Positions 9,026 to 17,476 of a stretch of 64,000 bases of DNA are shown here, in pieces. Numbering within the stretch: the stretch's first letter is position 1; each line of letters begins with the position of its first letter. Origin of the DNA: Roseateles_B flavus. GTDB taxonomy: Bacteria > Pseudomonadota > Gammaproteobacteria > Burkholderiales > Burkholderiaceae_C. A program made the position numbers and the translations under genes. A model generated the notes under the pieces. That model ran no database searches. It worked only from the letters and a program-made list of their open reading frames with translations, and was not told the origin of the DNA. Location of the stretch: NCBI RefSeq assembly GCF_039872765.1, contig NZ_JBDPZC010000008.1:207296-271295 (forward strand), read 5' to 3'.

Positions 9026-11680
9026 TCAGACCACCACGTTGACCAGACGTCCGGGCACGACCACGACCTTCTTGGGAGGCTGGCCACCGCTGAACTCGGC
9101 GAACTTCTCATGGGCCAGGGCGGCGGCCTCGATGGCGGCCTTGTCGGCGCCGGCGGGCACCTTCAGCGAGCCGCGCAGCTTGCCGTTGACCTGCAGCATC
9201 AGCTCGATCTCGTCCTGCACCAGGGCGCCTTCGTCGACCGTGGGCCAGGCCGCGTCCAGCAGATCGCCCAGCTGGGCCGCGAAGCCGAGCTCCTGCCACA
9301 GGGTGTGGGCGATGTGCGGGCAGGCTGGGTAGATCACGCGCAGCAGCACAGAGACGCCCTCGCGCACGGCGGCGGCCTGGCCGGCCACGTCCTTGAAGGC
9401 CTCCAGCGCGTTCAGCAGCTTCATGGCCCCGGAGACCACGGTGTTGTACTGCATGCGCTCGTAGTCGTAGGAGACCTGCTTGAGCACCAGGTGCACCTCG
9501 CGGCGCAGGGCCTTGCCCTCGGCGCTCAGGGTGGCGAAATCGCTGCCGGCGGACTTCAGCGCCTCGGCGTTCTTGGCGGCGAAGCCCCAGACGCGCTTGA
9601 GGAAGCGGTGCGCGCCTTCCACGCCGGCGTCGTTCCACTCCAGCGTCTGCTCGGGCGGGCTGGCGAACATCACGAACAGGCGGGCGGTGTCGGCGCCGTA
9701 CTGGTTGATCAGCTCCTGCGGATCCACGCCGTTGTTCTTGGACTTGGACATGGTGCCCACGCCCTCGTAGTCGATGGCCGAGCCATCGCTCTTGAGCTTG
9801 GCGCCGATGATCTTGCCGCTCTTCTCGTCGAAGACGTTCTCGACCTCATGCGGCCAGAAGTACTCGATGCCGCCTTGTGTCGTGCGGCGCGAGTAGATGT
9901 GGTTGAGCACCATGCCCTGCGTCAGCAGCTTGGTGAAGGGCTCGTCGATCTTGACCAGGCCCAGGTCGCGCATGACCTTGGTCCAGAAGCGCGCGTACAG
10001 CAGGTGCAGGATGGCGTGCTCGATGCCGCCGATGTACTGGTCCATCGCGGCGCCCTGGCGCATCCAGTAGGCCGTGCCGTCGCCGACCATGGCGTCCTTG
10101 TTCTGCGCGTCGCAGTAGCGCATGAAGTACCAGGACGAGTCCACGAAGGTGTCCATGGTGTCGGTCTCGCGCTTGGCGGGCTTGCCGCAGACCGGGCAGG
10201 GCACGTTCAGGAAGGCGCTGTGCTTGTTCAGCGGGTTGCCGCTGCCATCGGGGATGCACTCCTCGGGCAGCACCACGGGCAGGTCCTTCTCGGGCACCGG
10301 CACGGCGCCGTGCTCCTCGCAGTGGATGATGGGGATGGGCGTGCCCCAGTAGCGCTGGCGGCTCACGCCCCAGTCGCGCAGGCGCCAGGTGGTCTTCTTC
10401 TCGCCCAGGCCCTTGGCCCCTACGAGCTCGGCGACCTTGTCCACCGCCTGCTTGTGGGTCAGGCCATCCAGCACGCCGGAGTTGATGCACACACCCTGCG
10501 ACTTGTCGCCGAACCAGTCGGCCCAGGTGGTGGTCGAGAAGGTCTGGCCCTCGACGGCCACGACCTGCTTGATCTCGATGCCGTACTTGTTGGCGAAGGC
10601 GAAGTCGCGCTCGTCATGCGCGGGCACGCCCATCACGGCGCCGTCGCCATAGCTCATCAGCACGTAGTTGCCGATCCACACCGGCACCTGCGCGCCGGTC
10701 AGCGGGTGCGTGACCACGAGGCCCGTGGGCATGCCCTTCTTCTCCTGCGTGGCGAGCTCGGCCTCGGTCGTGCCGCCCTGCTTGCATTCCTCGATGAAGG
10801 CGGCCAGTGCCGGGTTCGTGGCGGCGGCGTGCGCGGCCAGGGGGTGCTCCGGCGCGACGGCGCAGAAGGTCACGCCCATGATGGTGTCGGCGCGGGTGGT
10901 GAAGACGTAGAGCTTGCCGTCCTGGATCAGGGCGCCGCTGGCGTCCTTGATCTCATGCGGGAAGGCGAAGCGCACGCCCTGGCTCTTGCCGATCCAGTTC
11001 TCCTGCATCAGGCGCACGCGCTCGGGCCAACCGGACAGGTAGTTCCTGTCCTCGGGGTTGGCCACCGCGGCCAGCAGTTCCTCGGCGTAGTCGGTGATCT
11101 TGAGGTAGTAGCCGGGGATCTCGCGCTTCTCGACCAGGGCGCCGGAGCGCCAGCCGCGGCCGTCGATGACCTGCTCGTTGGCCAGCACGGTCTGGTCCAC
11201 CGGGTCCCAGTTGACGACCTGGGTGCGGCGCTCGGCGATGCCCTTCTCCAGCATCTTCAGGAACAGCCACTGGTTCCACTTGTAGTACTCGGGCTGGCAG
11301 GTGGCGATCTCGCGCGACCAGTCGATCGCCAGGCCCATGGCCTGCATCTGCGACTTCATGTAGGCGATGTTGGAGTACGTCCACTGCGCCGGCGGCACCT
11401 TGCCCTTCATGGCGGCGTTCTCGGCCGGCAGGCCGAAGGCGTCCCAGCCCATGGGCATCAGCACGTTGTAGCCCTTCATGCGCAGCTGACGCGTGAGCAT
11501 GTCGTTGATCGTGTAGTTGCGCACATGGCCCATGTGCAGCTTGCCGCTGGGGTAGGGCAGCATGGAGCAGGCGTAGAACTTCGGCTTGTTCTCGTCCTCT
11601 AGCACGCGGTAGGCGTCGCGTTCGTTCCAGTACTGCCGCGCGGCGGCTTCGATCTCGTTGGGGGCGTACTTGTCGTTCAT
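9026..11680 (-). CDS. leuS: Leucyl-tRNA synthetase
   Basis: Class I aminoacyl-tRNA synthetase charging tRNA-Leu. The start MNDKYAPNEIEAAARQYW at 11680 is preferred: it gives 884 residues and the usual LeuRS N-terminus, whereas the frame extends 26 codons upstream with no family similarity. The HIGH-type signature is PYPSGKLHMGH (H49-H52), the KMSKS loop is TMSKSKNNGVDP, and the CP1 editing insertion with its zinc-binding-like CPVCG motif lies between. The C-terminal anticodon-binding domain ends with VNGKLRGSL and a short beta tail. It heads the leuS-lptE-holA block and follows exbD by 37 bp. Confidence 0.97.
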   Translation of the reverse strand: MNDKYAPNEIEAAARQYWNERDAYRVLEDENKPKFYACSMLPYPSGKLHMGHVRNYTINDMLTRQLRMKGYNVLMPMGWDAFGLPAENAAMKGKVPPAQWTYSNIAYMKSQMQAMGLAIDWSREIATCQPEYYKWNQWLFLKMLEKGIAERRTQVVNWDPVDQTVLANEQVIDGRGWRSGALVEKREIPGYYLKITDYAEELLAAVANPEDRNYLSGWPERVRLMQENWIGKSQGVRFAFPHEIKDASGALIQDGKLYVFTTRADTIMGVTFCAVAPEHPLAAHAAATNPALAAFIEECKQGGTTEAELATQEKKGMPTGLVVTHPLTGAQVPVWIGNYVLMSYGDGAVMGVPAHDERDFAFANKYGIEIKQVVAVEGQTFSTTTWADWFGDKSQGVCINSGVLDGLTHKQAVDKVAELVGAKGLGEKKTTWRLRDWGVSRQRYWGTPIPIIHCEEHGAVPVPEKDLPVVLPEECIPDGSGNPLNKHSAFLNVPCPVCGKPAKRETDTMDTFVDSSWYFMRYCDAQNKDAMVGDGTAYWMRQGAAMDQYIGGIEHAILHLLYARFWTKVMRDLGLVKIDEPFTKLLTQGMVLNHIYSRRTTQGGIEYFWPHEVENVFDEKSGKIIGAKLKSDGSAIDYEGVGTMSKSKNNGVDPQELINQYGADTARLFVMFASPPEQTLEWNDAGVEGAHRFLKRVWGFAAKNAEALKSAGSDFATLSAEGKALRREVHLVLKQVSYDYERMQYNTVVSGAMKLLNALEAFKDVAGQAAAVREGVSVLLRVIYPACPHIAHTLWQELGFAAQLGDLLDAAWPTVDEGALVQDEIELMLQVNGKLRGSLKVPAGADKAAIEAAALAHEKFAEFSGGQPPKKVVVVPGRLVNVVV

Positions 11681-11717
11681 GCGCCAAATTGTAGGCGCAG
11701 GGTGTGGCGGGCCCGCT

Positions 11718-12146
11718 TCAGGGCTTGTCGCTGCTCGGTGCTTGGGCGACGAAGGCAATGCGGTGCAGGCCGCCGTCCTGGATCCAGCCGATCAGCTCGG
11801 CCACGCGGCCGTAGGGCACGGCCTGGTCTGCGCGCAGCTGCACCTCCATCTCGGGGCGGGCCTGGCCCAGCTGCTGGATGCGCTGCTTGAACTCGGCGGG
11901 CGTGAGGCGCTCCTCGCCGAGGTAGAGCTCGCCTGCCGGGTCCATCGCCACGCTGATGAACTGCGGCGTGTCCGAGGGCGTGGCAGCCTCGCTCTTGGGC
12001 AGGTCCAGGCGCAGTGAAGAGCTCATCAGCGGCGCCGTGATCATGAAGATGACCAGCAGCACCAGCATGACGTCGATCAGCGGCGTCATGTTGATCTCGC
12101 CCATGGGCCTGGGCGATTCGCGGCGTTCAAGGCGGCCGAAGCTCAT
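11718..12146 (-). CDS. exbD: ExbD/TolR-family biopolymer transport protein
   Basis: 142 residues from the start MSFGRLERRESPRPM at 12146; an upstream extension of 46 codons is in frame but arginine/proline-rich and family-unlike. One TM helix (about 18-40) contains INMTPLIDVMLVLLVIF, whose Asp is the proton-responsive residue of ExbD/TolR. The periplasmic domain follows (about 45-142). Together with the ExbB-like protein encoded just upstream it forms a proton-motive-force-driven inner-membrane motor that energises outer-membrane transport or integrity. No tolA, tolB, pal or tonB is adjacent, so Exb versus Tol function cannot be decided from this window. Confidence 0.85.
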   Translation of the reverse strand: MSFGRLERRESPRPMGEINMTPLIDVMLVLLVIFMITAPLMSSSLRLDLPKSEAATPSDTPQFISVAMDPAGELYLGEERLTPAEFKQRIQQLGQARPEMEVQLRADQAVPYGRVAELIGWIQDGGLHRIAFVAQAPSSDKP

Positions 12147-12210
12147 GCCGACCCCCGTGTGGCAGCAGGCCGGCAGGGGCGCGGCCCGGCGCTCGGCCTG
12201 CGGCGGATGC

Positions 12211-12861
12211 TCATGATGCGGCGCTGTCCAGGAACTCGCGCAGGTCGTGCGCAAAGCCTTCCAGCTCGGCCTCACAGGCGCCAATCAGCTTGCCGAAGAC
12301 GTTGTAGGCCAGGACCGCAGGGATGGCCACGGCCAGGCCGGCGGCGGTCATGATCAGGGCTTCCCCCACCGGGCCGGCGACTCGGTCGATGGTCAGGTTG
12401 CCCGCGGCGGAGATGCTCTGCAGCGCGTGATAGATGCCCCAGACGGTGCCGAACAGGCCCACGAAGGGCGCTGTGCTGCCCACAGAGGCCAGCAGCACCT
12501 GGCCGTACTGCAGCCGTTGGACCACGCGGTGCAGGGCGTCGCGCAGCTGGCGGGTCAGCTGGGATTCCTTGTGCCCCTGGGCTGCCAGCGTCTGGGCCGC
12601 GGGCGCCTCGGTGGCCGCTTGCAGCAGGGGGACCAGCACGCCCTCGCGGTCCAGCCGTGACACCGTGCTGTGGCCGTCAGCCAGCGAGGCCGAGTTCCAG
12701 AACGCCGACATGCCCTGGGCCAGATCCAGCCGGGCACGGCGCAGCTGCCAGCCTTTCCAGAAGATCAGCACCCAGGCGCTCACCGACATGGCCAGCAGCA
12801 GCAGGGCCACCAGGCGGCCCACGCCGTCACTCTGCGTCCAGAACTGGAGGAAGCCGCCCAT
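12211..12861 (-). CDS. exbB: MotA/TolQ/ExbB-family proton channel
   Basis: 216 residues with three predicted TM segments (about 18-36, 122-145 and 165-188). The pore region GSTAPFVGLFGTVWGIYHAL and the third-helix segment GEALIMTAAGLAVAIPAVLAYN are hallmarks of the MotA/TolQ/ExbB family, and the small N-terminal periplasmic part precedes a cytoplasmic loop. It lies 5 bp downstream of dapB and 64 bp upstream of the ExbD/TolR gene, its probable partner. Confidence 0.9.
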   Translation of the reverse strand: MGGFLQFWTQSDGVGRLVALLLLAMSVSAWVLIFWKGWQLRRARLDLAQGMSAFWNSASLADGHSTVSRLDREGVLVPLLQAATEAPAAQTLAAQGHKESQLTRQLRDALHRVVQRLQYGQVLLASVGSTAPFVGLFGTVWGIYHALQSISAAGNLTIDRVAGPVGEALIMTAAGLAVAIPAVLAYNVFGKLIGACEAELEGFAHDLREFLDSAAS

Positions 12862-12866
12862 GGTGC

Positions 12867-13682
12867 TCAGGCGCGCTTCGCGCTCAGGCCGAGCACGTCG
12901 TCCATGTCGTAGAGGCCCGGGCCGCTGCGTGCCAGGAAGCGTGCCGCGCGCAGGCTGCCCTGGGCATAGGTGGCCCGGCTGGAGGATTTGTGCGAGATCT
13001 CGATGCGCTCGCCCGTGCCGGCAAAGAGCACGGTGTGGTCACCGATGATGTCGCCGCCGCGCACCGTGGCGAAGCCGATGGTGGAGGGGTCGCGCTCGCC
13101 GGTCACGCCTTCGCGACCGTAGACGGCGCAGCTCTTGAGGTCCCGGCCCAGGGCCTGGGCCACCACCTCGCCCATCTTCAGGGCGGTGCCGCTGGGGGCG
13201 TCGACCTTGTGGCGGTGGTGGGCCTCGACGATCTCGATGTCATAGCCCTCGTTGAGGGCGCGGGCGGCCATGTCCAGGAGCTTGAGCACGACGTTGACGC
13301 CCACGCTCATATTGGGCGCCATCATGATGCCGATCTTCTGGGCGCCGGCGGCGATGCGGGCCTTCTGCTCGGGTTCGAAGCCGGTGGTGCCGATCACCAT
13401 GGCGACGCCCAGCTCCTCGCACAGGGCCAGATGGGCCAGCGTGCCTTCAGGGCGGGTGAAGTCGATCAGCACCTGGGCGCCCTGCAGGCCGGCGCGCAGG
13501 TCGTCCGTGACGCGCACGCCGCTCTCGCGACCCAGGAAGCCGCCGGCATCCTGGCCCAGCAGCAGGCTGCCGGGGCGGTCCAGGGCGCCGCTGAGCTGGC
13601 AGTCGGGGGACTGCAGCACGGCTTCGATCAGCATGCGCCCCATGCGTCCCGAGGCGCCGGCAATGGCGATGCGCACGCTCAT
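12867..13682 (-). CDS. dapB: 4-hydroxy-tetrahydrodipicolinate reductase
   Basis: 271 residues. It catalyses the NAD(P)H-dependent reduction step in the diaminopimelate/lysine pathway that supplies peptidoglycan. The Rossmann motif is IAGASGRMGR at 7-16, and the catalytic/substrate motif EAHHRHKVDAPSGTA is intact, with His-His and the Lys of the active site. Length is normal. The start overlaps the bamE stop (ATGA), so translation is coupled. The pairing bamE-dapB is common in Burkholderiales. Confidence 0.96.
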   Translation of the reverse strand: MSVRIAIAGASGRMGRMLIEAVLQSPDCQLSGALDRPGSLLLGQDAGGFLGRESGVRVTDDLRAGLQGAQVLIDFTRPEGTLAHLALCEELGVAMVIGTTGFEPEQKARIAAGAQKIGIMMAPNMSVGVNVVLKLLDMAARALNEGYDIEIVEAHHRHKVDAPSGTALKMGEVVAQALGRDLKSCAVYGREGVTGERDPSTIGFATVRGGDIIGDHTVLFAGTGERIEISHKSSSRATYAQGSLRAARFLARSGPGLYDMDDVLGLSAKRA

Positions 13683-14260
13683 GAGCGGGGCTCCAGCGGC
13701 GGATAGCTGCGCACCGGGCCCATGGGCTCCAGCACGGCCGGCGCCTGCTTGGCCGGGGCCGGCAGGGCCTTGCGCTCGTTCTCGCTGAGCGCCAGCTTGG
13801 GGGCATCGCCCTTGAGCTTCAGCGTATTGATGGAGGCGACGAATTCGCGCTCCGTGGGGATGTCGTTCGGGGCGTCCACACTCTTGAGGGCGTCGCCCTC
13901 GAACCAGACCACCACATGGCGGCGCTGGGGCTCGGTGCCCTGGCGACGGATGGTGAAGATGTAGTCCCAGCGGTCCTCGTGGAAGACGTCGGTCAGCATG
14001 GGCGAGCCCAGCAGATCCTGGACCTGCGCGCGCGGCATGCCGGGCTTGACGCTGGCCAGCAGCTCCTTGGTCAGCACGTTGCCTTGCACCACCTCGACGC
14101 GGTAGGGGCGCACCAGGCCCAGCACCTTGTCGCCGGTGGCGGAGGTCAGCTCGCTCAGCTTGGGCATCTGGCTGCAGCCGCCCAGGGTCAGCAGCGCCAG
14201 CGCCAGCGCGCCGGGCAGCGGCCAGCCGCGGGGGCTGGCGTCAGGAGAAATGAGTCGCAT
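13679..14260 (-). CDS. bamE: Outer-membrane assembly lipoprotein BamE (OmlA type)
   Basis: 193 residues with a type II signal peptide and lipobox LGGC (Cys29). The SmpA/OmlA domain follows, with VVQGNVLTKELLASVKPGMPRAQVQDLLGSP split across two typical motifs, then the strand WDYIFTIRRQG. BamE is an accessory part of the BAM complex that inserts beta-barrel proteins. The C-terminal 60 residues are a proline/alanine-rich extension beyond the core domain, usual for betaproteobacterial members. It is transcribed divergently from fur across a 103 bp region, the same omlA-fur arrangement known from other proteobacteria. Confidence 0.92.
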   Translation of the reverse strand: MRLISPDASPRGWPLPGALALALLTLGGCSQMPKLSELTSATGDKVLGLVRPYRVEVVQGNVLTKELLASVKPGMPRAQVQDLLGSPMLTDVFHEDRWDYIFTIRRQGTEPQRRHVVVWFEGDALKSVDAPNDIPTEREFVASINTLKLKGDAPKLALSENERKALPAPAKQAPAVLEPMGPVRSYPPLEPRS

Positions 14261-14363
14261 GTCACTAGGGGCTTAGAAGTCGGCGGCCCAAGCTGGCTAT
14301 GATCGACCCATTCTAGCGGCAGGCCTGGAGCCTGCTGAACGCACGCTGATTGCCAGCAAGACC

Positions 14364-14789
14364 ATGAACCGCACCGACGAAATCAAGAACAGCGGCCTCA
14401 AGGCCACGCTGCCGCGCATCAAGATCCTCGAGATCTTCCAGAAGACGACGCAGCGCCACATGACGGCCGAGGACGTCTACAAGGCCCTGCTCGTGGAAGA
14501 TGCCGACATCGGTCTGGCCACGGTCTACCGGGTGCTGACCCAGTTCGAGCAGGCCGGCCTGCTGTCGCGCAATCATTTCGAGTCCGGCAAGGCGGTGTTT
14601 GAGCTTAACGAGGGCCACCACCATGACCACCTGGTCTGCCTGACCTGCGGCAAGGTCGAGGAATTCTTCGACCCCGAGATCGAATCGCGCCAGCACAAGA
14701 TCGCCCTGGACCGGGGCTTCGAGCTGCAGGAGCATTCGCTGTCGCTGTACGCGAACTGTATCAAGAAGGATTGCGCCAACCGGCGCTGA
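14364..14789 (+). CDS. fur: Ferric uptake regulator
   Basis: 141 residues. An N-terminal winged helix (about 1-83) with the recognition region ADIGLATVYRVLTQFEQAGL is followed by the metal-binding/dimerisation domain with HHHDHLVCLTCGKVEEF (regulatory His cluster and the CxxC pair) and a C-terminal Cys pair (CIKKDC). It represses iron-uptake genes when loaded with Fe(II). A strong intrinsic terminator follows 22 bp after the stop and overlaps the 3' end of the convergent hprK gene. Confidence 0.97.
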   Translation: MNRTDEIKNSGLKATLPRIKILEIFQKTTQRHMTAEDVYKALLVEDADIGLATVYRVLTQFEQAGLLSRNHFESGKAVFELNEGHHHDHLVCLTCGKVEEFFDPEIESRQHKIALDRGFELQEHSLSLYANCIKKDCANRR

Positions 14790-14811
14790 TCCGTTCTGCC
14801 CCTGCCGGACC

Positions 14812-14843
14812 AAGGCCTCAGGCGTCGTCCTGCAGGCCTTTTT
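14812..14843 (+). terminator. Intrinsic terminator of fur
   Basis: Arms AAGGCCT (14812-14818) and AGGCCTT (14834-14840) pair perfectly, extended inside by CAGG/CCTG with one bulged base and a 6-nt loop, and followed by TTT (14841-14843). It lies directly behind fur and includes the hprK stop codon, so the terminator and the hprK coding end share sequence. Confidence 0.8.
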
Positions 14844-15780
14844 CGATGGCGCGCTGGTGGCGCTCGACGAACTCACGGTAGGTGTCGATGCCGCGCAGCT
14901 GCAGGATGGTGTTGCGCACGGCGGCTTCCACCAGCACGGCCAGGTTGCGGCCGGCGTCCACGGCGATCACCACCTTGCGCACGGGCATGCCCAGCACGTC
15001 CTCGTACAGGGGCTCGTAGGGCAGGCGCTCGAAGTCGCGCTCCATGGTTTCCTTGCGGACCAGGTGCACGATGAGCTTGAGCCGCATCTTGCGGCGCACG
15101 GCGGTCTCGCCAAAGATGGCCTTGATGTCCAGCAGGCCGATGCCGCGCACCTCCAGCAAGTTCATCAGCAGTTCAGGGCAACGGCCTTCGATGGCGGTCT
15201 GGGAGATACGGAAGAAGTCCACCGCGTCGTCGGCCACCAGGCCGTGGCCGCGGGAGATCAGTTCCAGGCCCAGCTCGCTCTTGCCCAGGCCGGATTCGCC
15301 GGTCAGCAGCACGCCCAGTCCCAGGATGTCCATGAAGACGCCGTGACGGGTGGTCCGGTTGGCGCACAGCAGGGCCAGGTAGGAGCGCACCACATCGATG
15401 GTGTGGCCGGCAGACTCGGAGGTGACGAAGAGCGGGATCTCGGCGCGGTCGCACATGGCCACCAGACGGTCCGGCGGGTTCTGGTCGTCGGCGACGATGA
15501 TCACCGGCGGCTCCAGGGTCACGATGCGCGCGATGCGACGGTCCAGCACTTCGCCCGAGGCTTCGCTGAGGTAGGCCACCTCGCGGCGTCCCACCAGCTG
15601 CACGCGGTAGGGGTGGATGTAGTTCAGGTAGCCGACCAGGTCGGCGGCGGACTGGGCGTCCCGCACGGCGGTGTCGTCGAAACGGCGCTCCGGGTGGGCG
15701 TGCCCGGCGATCCAGGCCCAGCGCAGGGCCTCGCGGAGTTCTTCGAAGAGGCGGTCGGCGCTGATCGAGGTGGGCTTCAT
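14818..15780 (-). CDS. hprK: HPr kinase/phosphorylase
   Basis: 320 residues. A bifunctional enzyme that phosphorylates and dephosphorylates HPr on serine. The C-terminal kinase domain carries the Walker A GESGLGKS at 161-168 and the HPrK/P signature LEVRGIGLLDI further on. The N-terminal domain (about 1-130) is of normal size. It is 13 bp downstream of ptsN, matching the ptsN-hprK pairing of the regulatory PTS in betaproteobacteria, which controls carbon/nitrogen balance rather than sugar transport. Confidence 0.95.
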   Translation of the reverse strand: MKPTSISADRLFEELREALRWAWIAGHAHPERRFDDTAVRDAQSAADLVGYLNYIHPYRVQLVGRREVAYLSEASGEVLDRRIARIVTLEPPVIIVADDQNPPDRLVAMCDRAEIPLFVTSESAGHTIDVVRSYLALLCANRTTRHGVFMDILGLGVLLTGESGLGKSELGLELISRGHGLVADDAVDFFRISQTAIEGRCPELLMNLLEVRGIGLLDIKAIFGETAVRRKMRLKLIVHLVRKETMERDFERLPYEPLYEDVLGMPVRKVVIAVDAGRNLAVLVEAAVRNTILQLRGIDTYREFVERHQRAIEKGLQDDA

Positions 15781-15793
15781 CCCGTCATCGGCC

Positions 15794-16273
15794 TCAGGCG
15801 ACCGACTTCAGCGGTTCCCAGTCGGCGATCAGCTTGTGCAGCGTCGCCGCCTCGGCCTCGGTCTTGAGGCGCTCGCGCAGTTCGCGGTCCGAGAGCATCT
15901 CGGCAATCTCGGAGAGGATTTCCAGGTGGCGCTGGGTGGCGGCTTCGGGCACCAGCAGGAAGATCAGCAGGGAGACGGGTTCATCATCCGGGGCGTCGAA
16001 GCCGATGGCCTGCTGCACGCGCAGCACCGCAGCCAGCGGATTCTTCAGACCCTTGATGCGGCCGTGGGGGATGGCCACGCCATGGCCCAAGCCGGTCGAG
16101 CCCAGGCGTTCCCGGGCAAAGAGATTGTCCGTGACCAGGGCGCGCGCGATGGAATGGTTGTTCTCGAACAGCAGGCCTGCCTGTTCGAAAACTCGTTTCT
16201 TGCTGGAGGCGTCCACATTCACCAGCACATTGCTGGCAGGCAGGATGGCGGCGAGACGGTTCATCGAGGTCAC
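15794..16273 (-). CDS. ptsN: Nitrogen-regulatory PTS EIIA component
   Basis: 159 residues, a single EIIA-fructose/nitrogen-type domain. The phospho-accepting histidine is H70 in GVAIPHGRIKG. It is expected to receive phosphate from NPr/HPr and to modulate potassium transport and other regulators. It lies upstream of hprK and 231 bp downstream of the hpf stop, with an hpf terminator in between, so it probably has its own promoter (a TATAAT on the minus strand at 16336-16341 is a candidate -10 box without a good -35). Confidence 0.94.
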   Translation of the reverse strand: MTSMNRLAAILPASNVLVNVDASSKKRVFEQAGLLFENNHSIARALVTDNLFARERLGSTGLGHGVAIPHGRIKGLKNPLAAVLRVQQAIGFDAPDDEPVSLLIFLLVPEAATQRHLEILSEIAEMLSDRELRERLKTEAEAATLHKLIADWEPLKSVA

Positions 16274-16335
16274 AGCGCCGATTACGGCCGGGTCGGCCTT
16301 GGGCGGGACGCTTGGTCACTAGGGTTGGAAAACCG

Positions 16336-16341
16336 ATTATA
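16336..16341 (-). promoter_or_regulatory. Candidate -10 element for ptsN-hprK
   Basis: A perfect TATAAT reads on the minus strand about 63 bp before the ptsN start. No convincing -35 hexamer is at the expected distance, so this may need an activator or be accidental. It lies downstream of the hpf terminator, which makes an independent promoter necessary here. Confidence 0.35.
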
Positions 16342-16450
16342 GAAAGCTCCTTGACCCTGGGTGTCCTGCCCGGGCGAAGAGCCCTCCAAATGGGTGCGAT
16401 AGCGTGATATTGAGGCGCTTCGGCAACGCTGCCGCTCTACGGGCGGGGCA

Positions 16451-16477
16451 GCAAAAAGGCGCCCGGGTGGGCGCCTT
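16451..16477 (-). terminator. Intrinsic terminator of hpf
   Basis: On the minus strand the stem AAGGCGCCC / GGGCGCCTT has a 4-nt loop and is followed by a T5 tract (the A run at 16453-16457 overlaps the stem end). It sits 28 bp after the hpf stop and separates hpf from ptsN. Confidence 0.85.
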
Positions 16478-16504
16478 GCGTACAGGACGGATTGACGTCA
16501 GGAC

Positions 16505-16846
16505 TCAGGAGGCCGGCATGTCCATGCGCTTGACGGCCTGGTGGTGGTGGTCCTGGAGCTTGTCCTTGTGGCGGCAGACCTGACGATCCAGCTTGTCCAT
16601 TAGCTGGTCAATGGCGGCATAGAGATCTTCGTGAGCTTGCTCGACAAAGATGTCACGTCCCTTCACATGGACAGTGACTTCGGCCTTTTGCCTGCGCTCC
16701 TTCTCCTTCTGCTTCTCCACCGTGAGCAGGACGTTGATGTCAACAACCTGGTCAAAGTGGCGGGTCACCCGGTCCAGCTTGGTCAGCACGTATTCGCGCA
16801 GCGCTGGGGTCACTTCAAGATGGTGGCCGCTGATAGTCAGGTTCAT
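16505..16846 (-). CDS. hpf: Ribosome hibernation promoting factor
   Basis: 113 residues, a ribosome-binding stress protein that promotes 100S dimers or inactivates 70S ribosomes in stationary phase. The start MNLTISGHHLEVTPALREYV at 16846 is chosen because GAAAGGAGG lies just upstream on the minus strand, an excellent ribosome-binding site, while the longer frame lacks family similarity. The beta-alpha-beta fold and basic tract KQKEKERRQKAEVTVH are typical. Normally rpoN lies directly upstream of hpf in proteobacteria; here it does not, and the upstream 600 bp hold no gene. Confidence 0.93.
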   Translation of the reverse strand: MNLTISGHHLEVTPALREYVLTKLDRVTRHFDQVVDINVLLTVEKQKEKERRQKAEVTVHVKGRDIFVEQAHEDLYAAIDQLMDKLDRQVCRHKDKLQDHHHQAVKRMDMPAS

Positions 16847-17207
16847 AAAGCCTCCTTTCACAGGGCTTGGTCGCGAGAAAGCATTGATGCTTGAGAACAC
16901 TTGGGGGACGCCGTGGCGGCGGCCGCCCTTCTTCAGGGATACAGAGGTCTTGAGGGGGAGTTTGAGGCGTCTTGGAAAGGTGTGCGGCGGTGAGTAGCGG
17001 AGTGGAGGAGTCGTTCTTGCTGTGGGCCAGTTTGCTCCCGAAGCATGACTGTGACAAGCGTTTTAAAGCGCCTTCTAGTGGCTTGCAGGGCGGCTCTTTT
17101 GCTTCAGCGCAAAGCCGTGATGGAATGCGCGATCGACCCGCGCAGCGCGCAGGCGCGGCCTCAGGGCAAGCCCGCTGATATCGGCGCCGCCGCCGCCATA
17201 GAAATGC
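16847..17207. other. Intergenic region between hpf and corA, no gene seen
   Basis: About 360 bp without a convincing coding sequence on either strand. It must carry the hpf promoter. A short palindrome AAGCATTGATGCTT (16879-16892) lies 33 bp upstream of the hpf start and may be an operator. The remainder is GC-rich with no repeats that I recognise. Confidence 0.5.
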
Positions 17208-17237
17208 TTGATGCGCCTGTCGACGGGACGCGATAAT
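17208..17237 (+). promoter_or_regulatory. Candidate sigma-70 promoter of corA
   Basis: TTGATG (17208-17213) and GATAAT (17232-17237) are separated by 18 bp. The predicted start near 17244 leaves a leader of about 230 nt before the corA ATG, unusually long for this region. Confidence 0.5.
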
Positions 17238-17476
17238 GCGCCGTCCCCACCACTGGAGCCTTTCTTGGGCAGCGATCACCCTCGGTGACCGTCCACTCCA
17301 GCGTCCCGGAGCACGCGGCCCCTTGAGCAGGCCCTGCGTTGCGGCCGGTGTCCGGAGTGAGACGGGTCGCCTTCACCCCCTTCCCCGGACTTGGCCTGCC
17401 CTGCACGCTCGTCCATCGCCCACAGACTGATCCTGCCGCGCCCTGCAGCCGGCCGGACGCATGCGCTGGAGCCCTC

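Noticed and set aside
9110..11602. Open frame of 830 codons antisense to leuS
   Set aside because: leuS carries both class I signatures; the antisense frame is a composition artefact.
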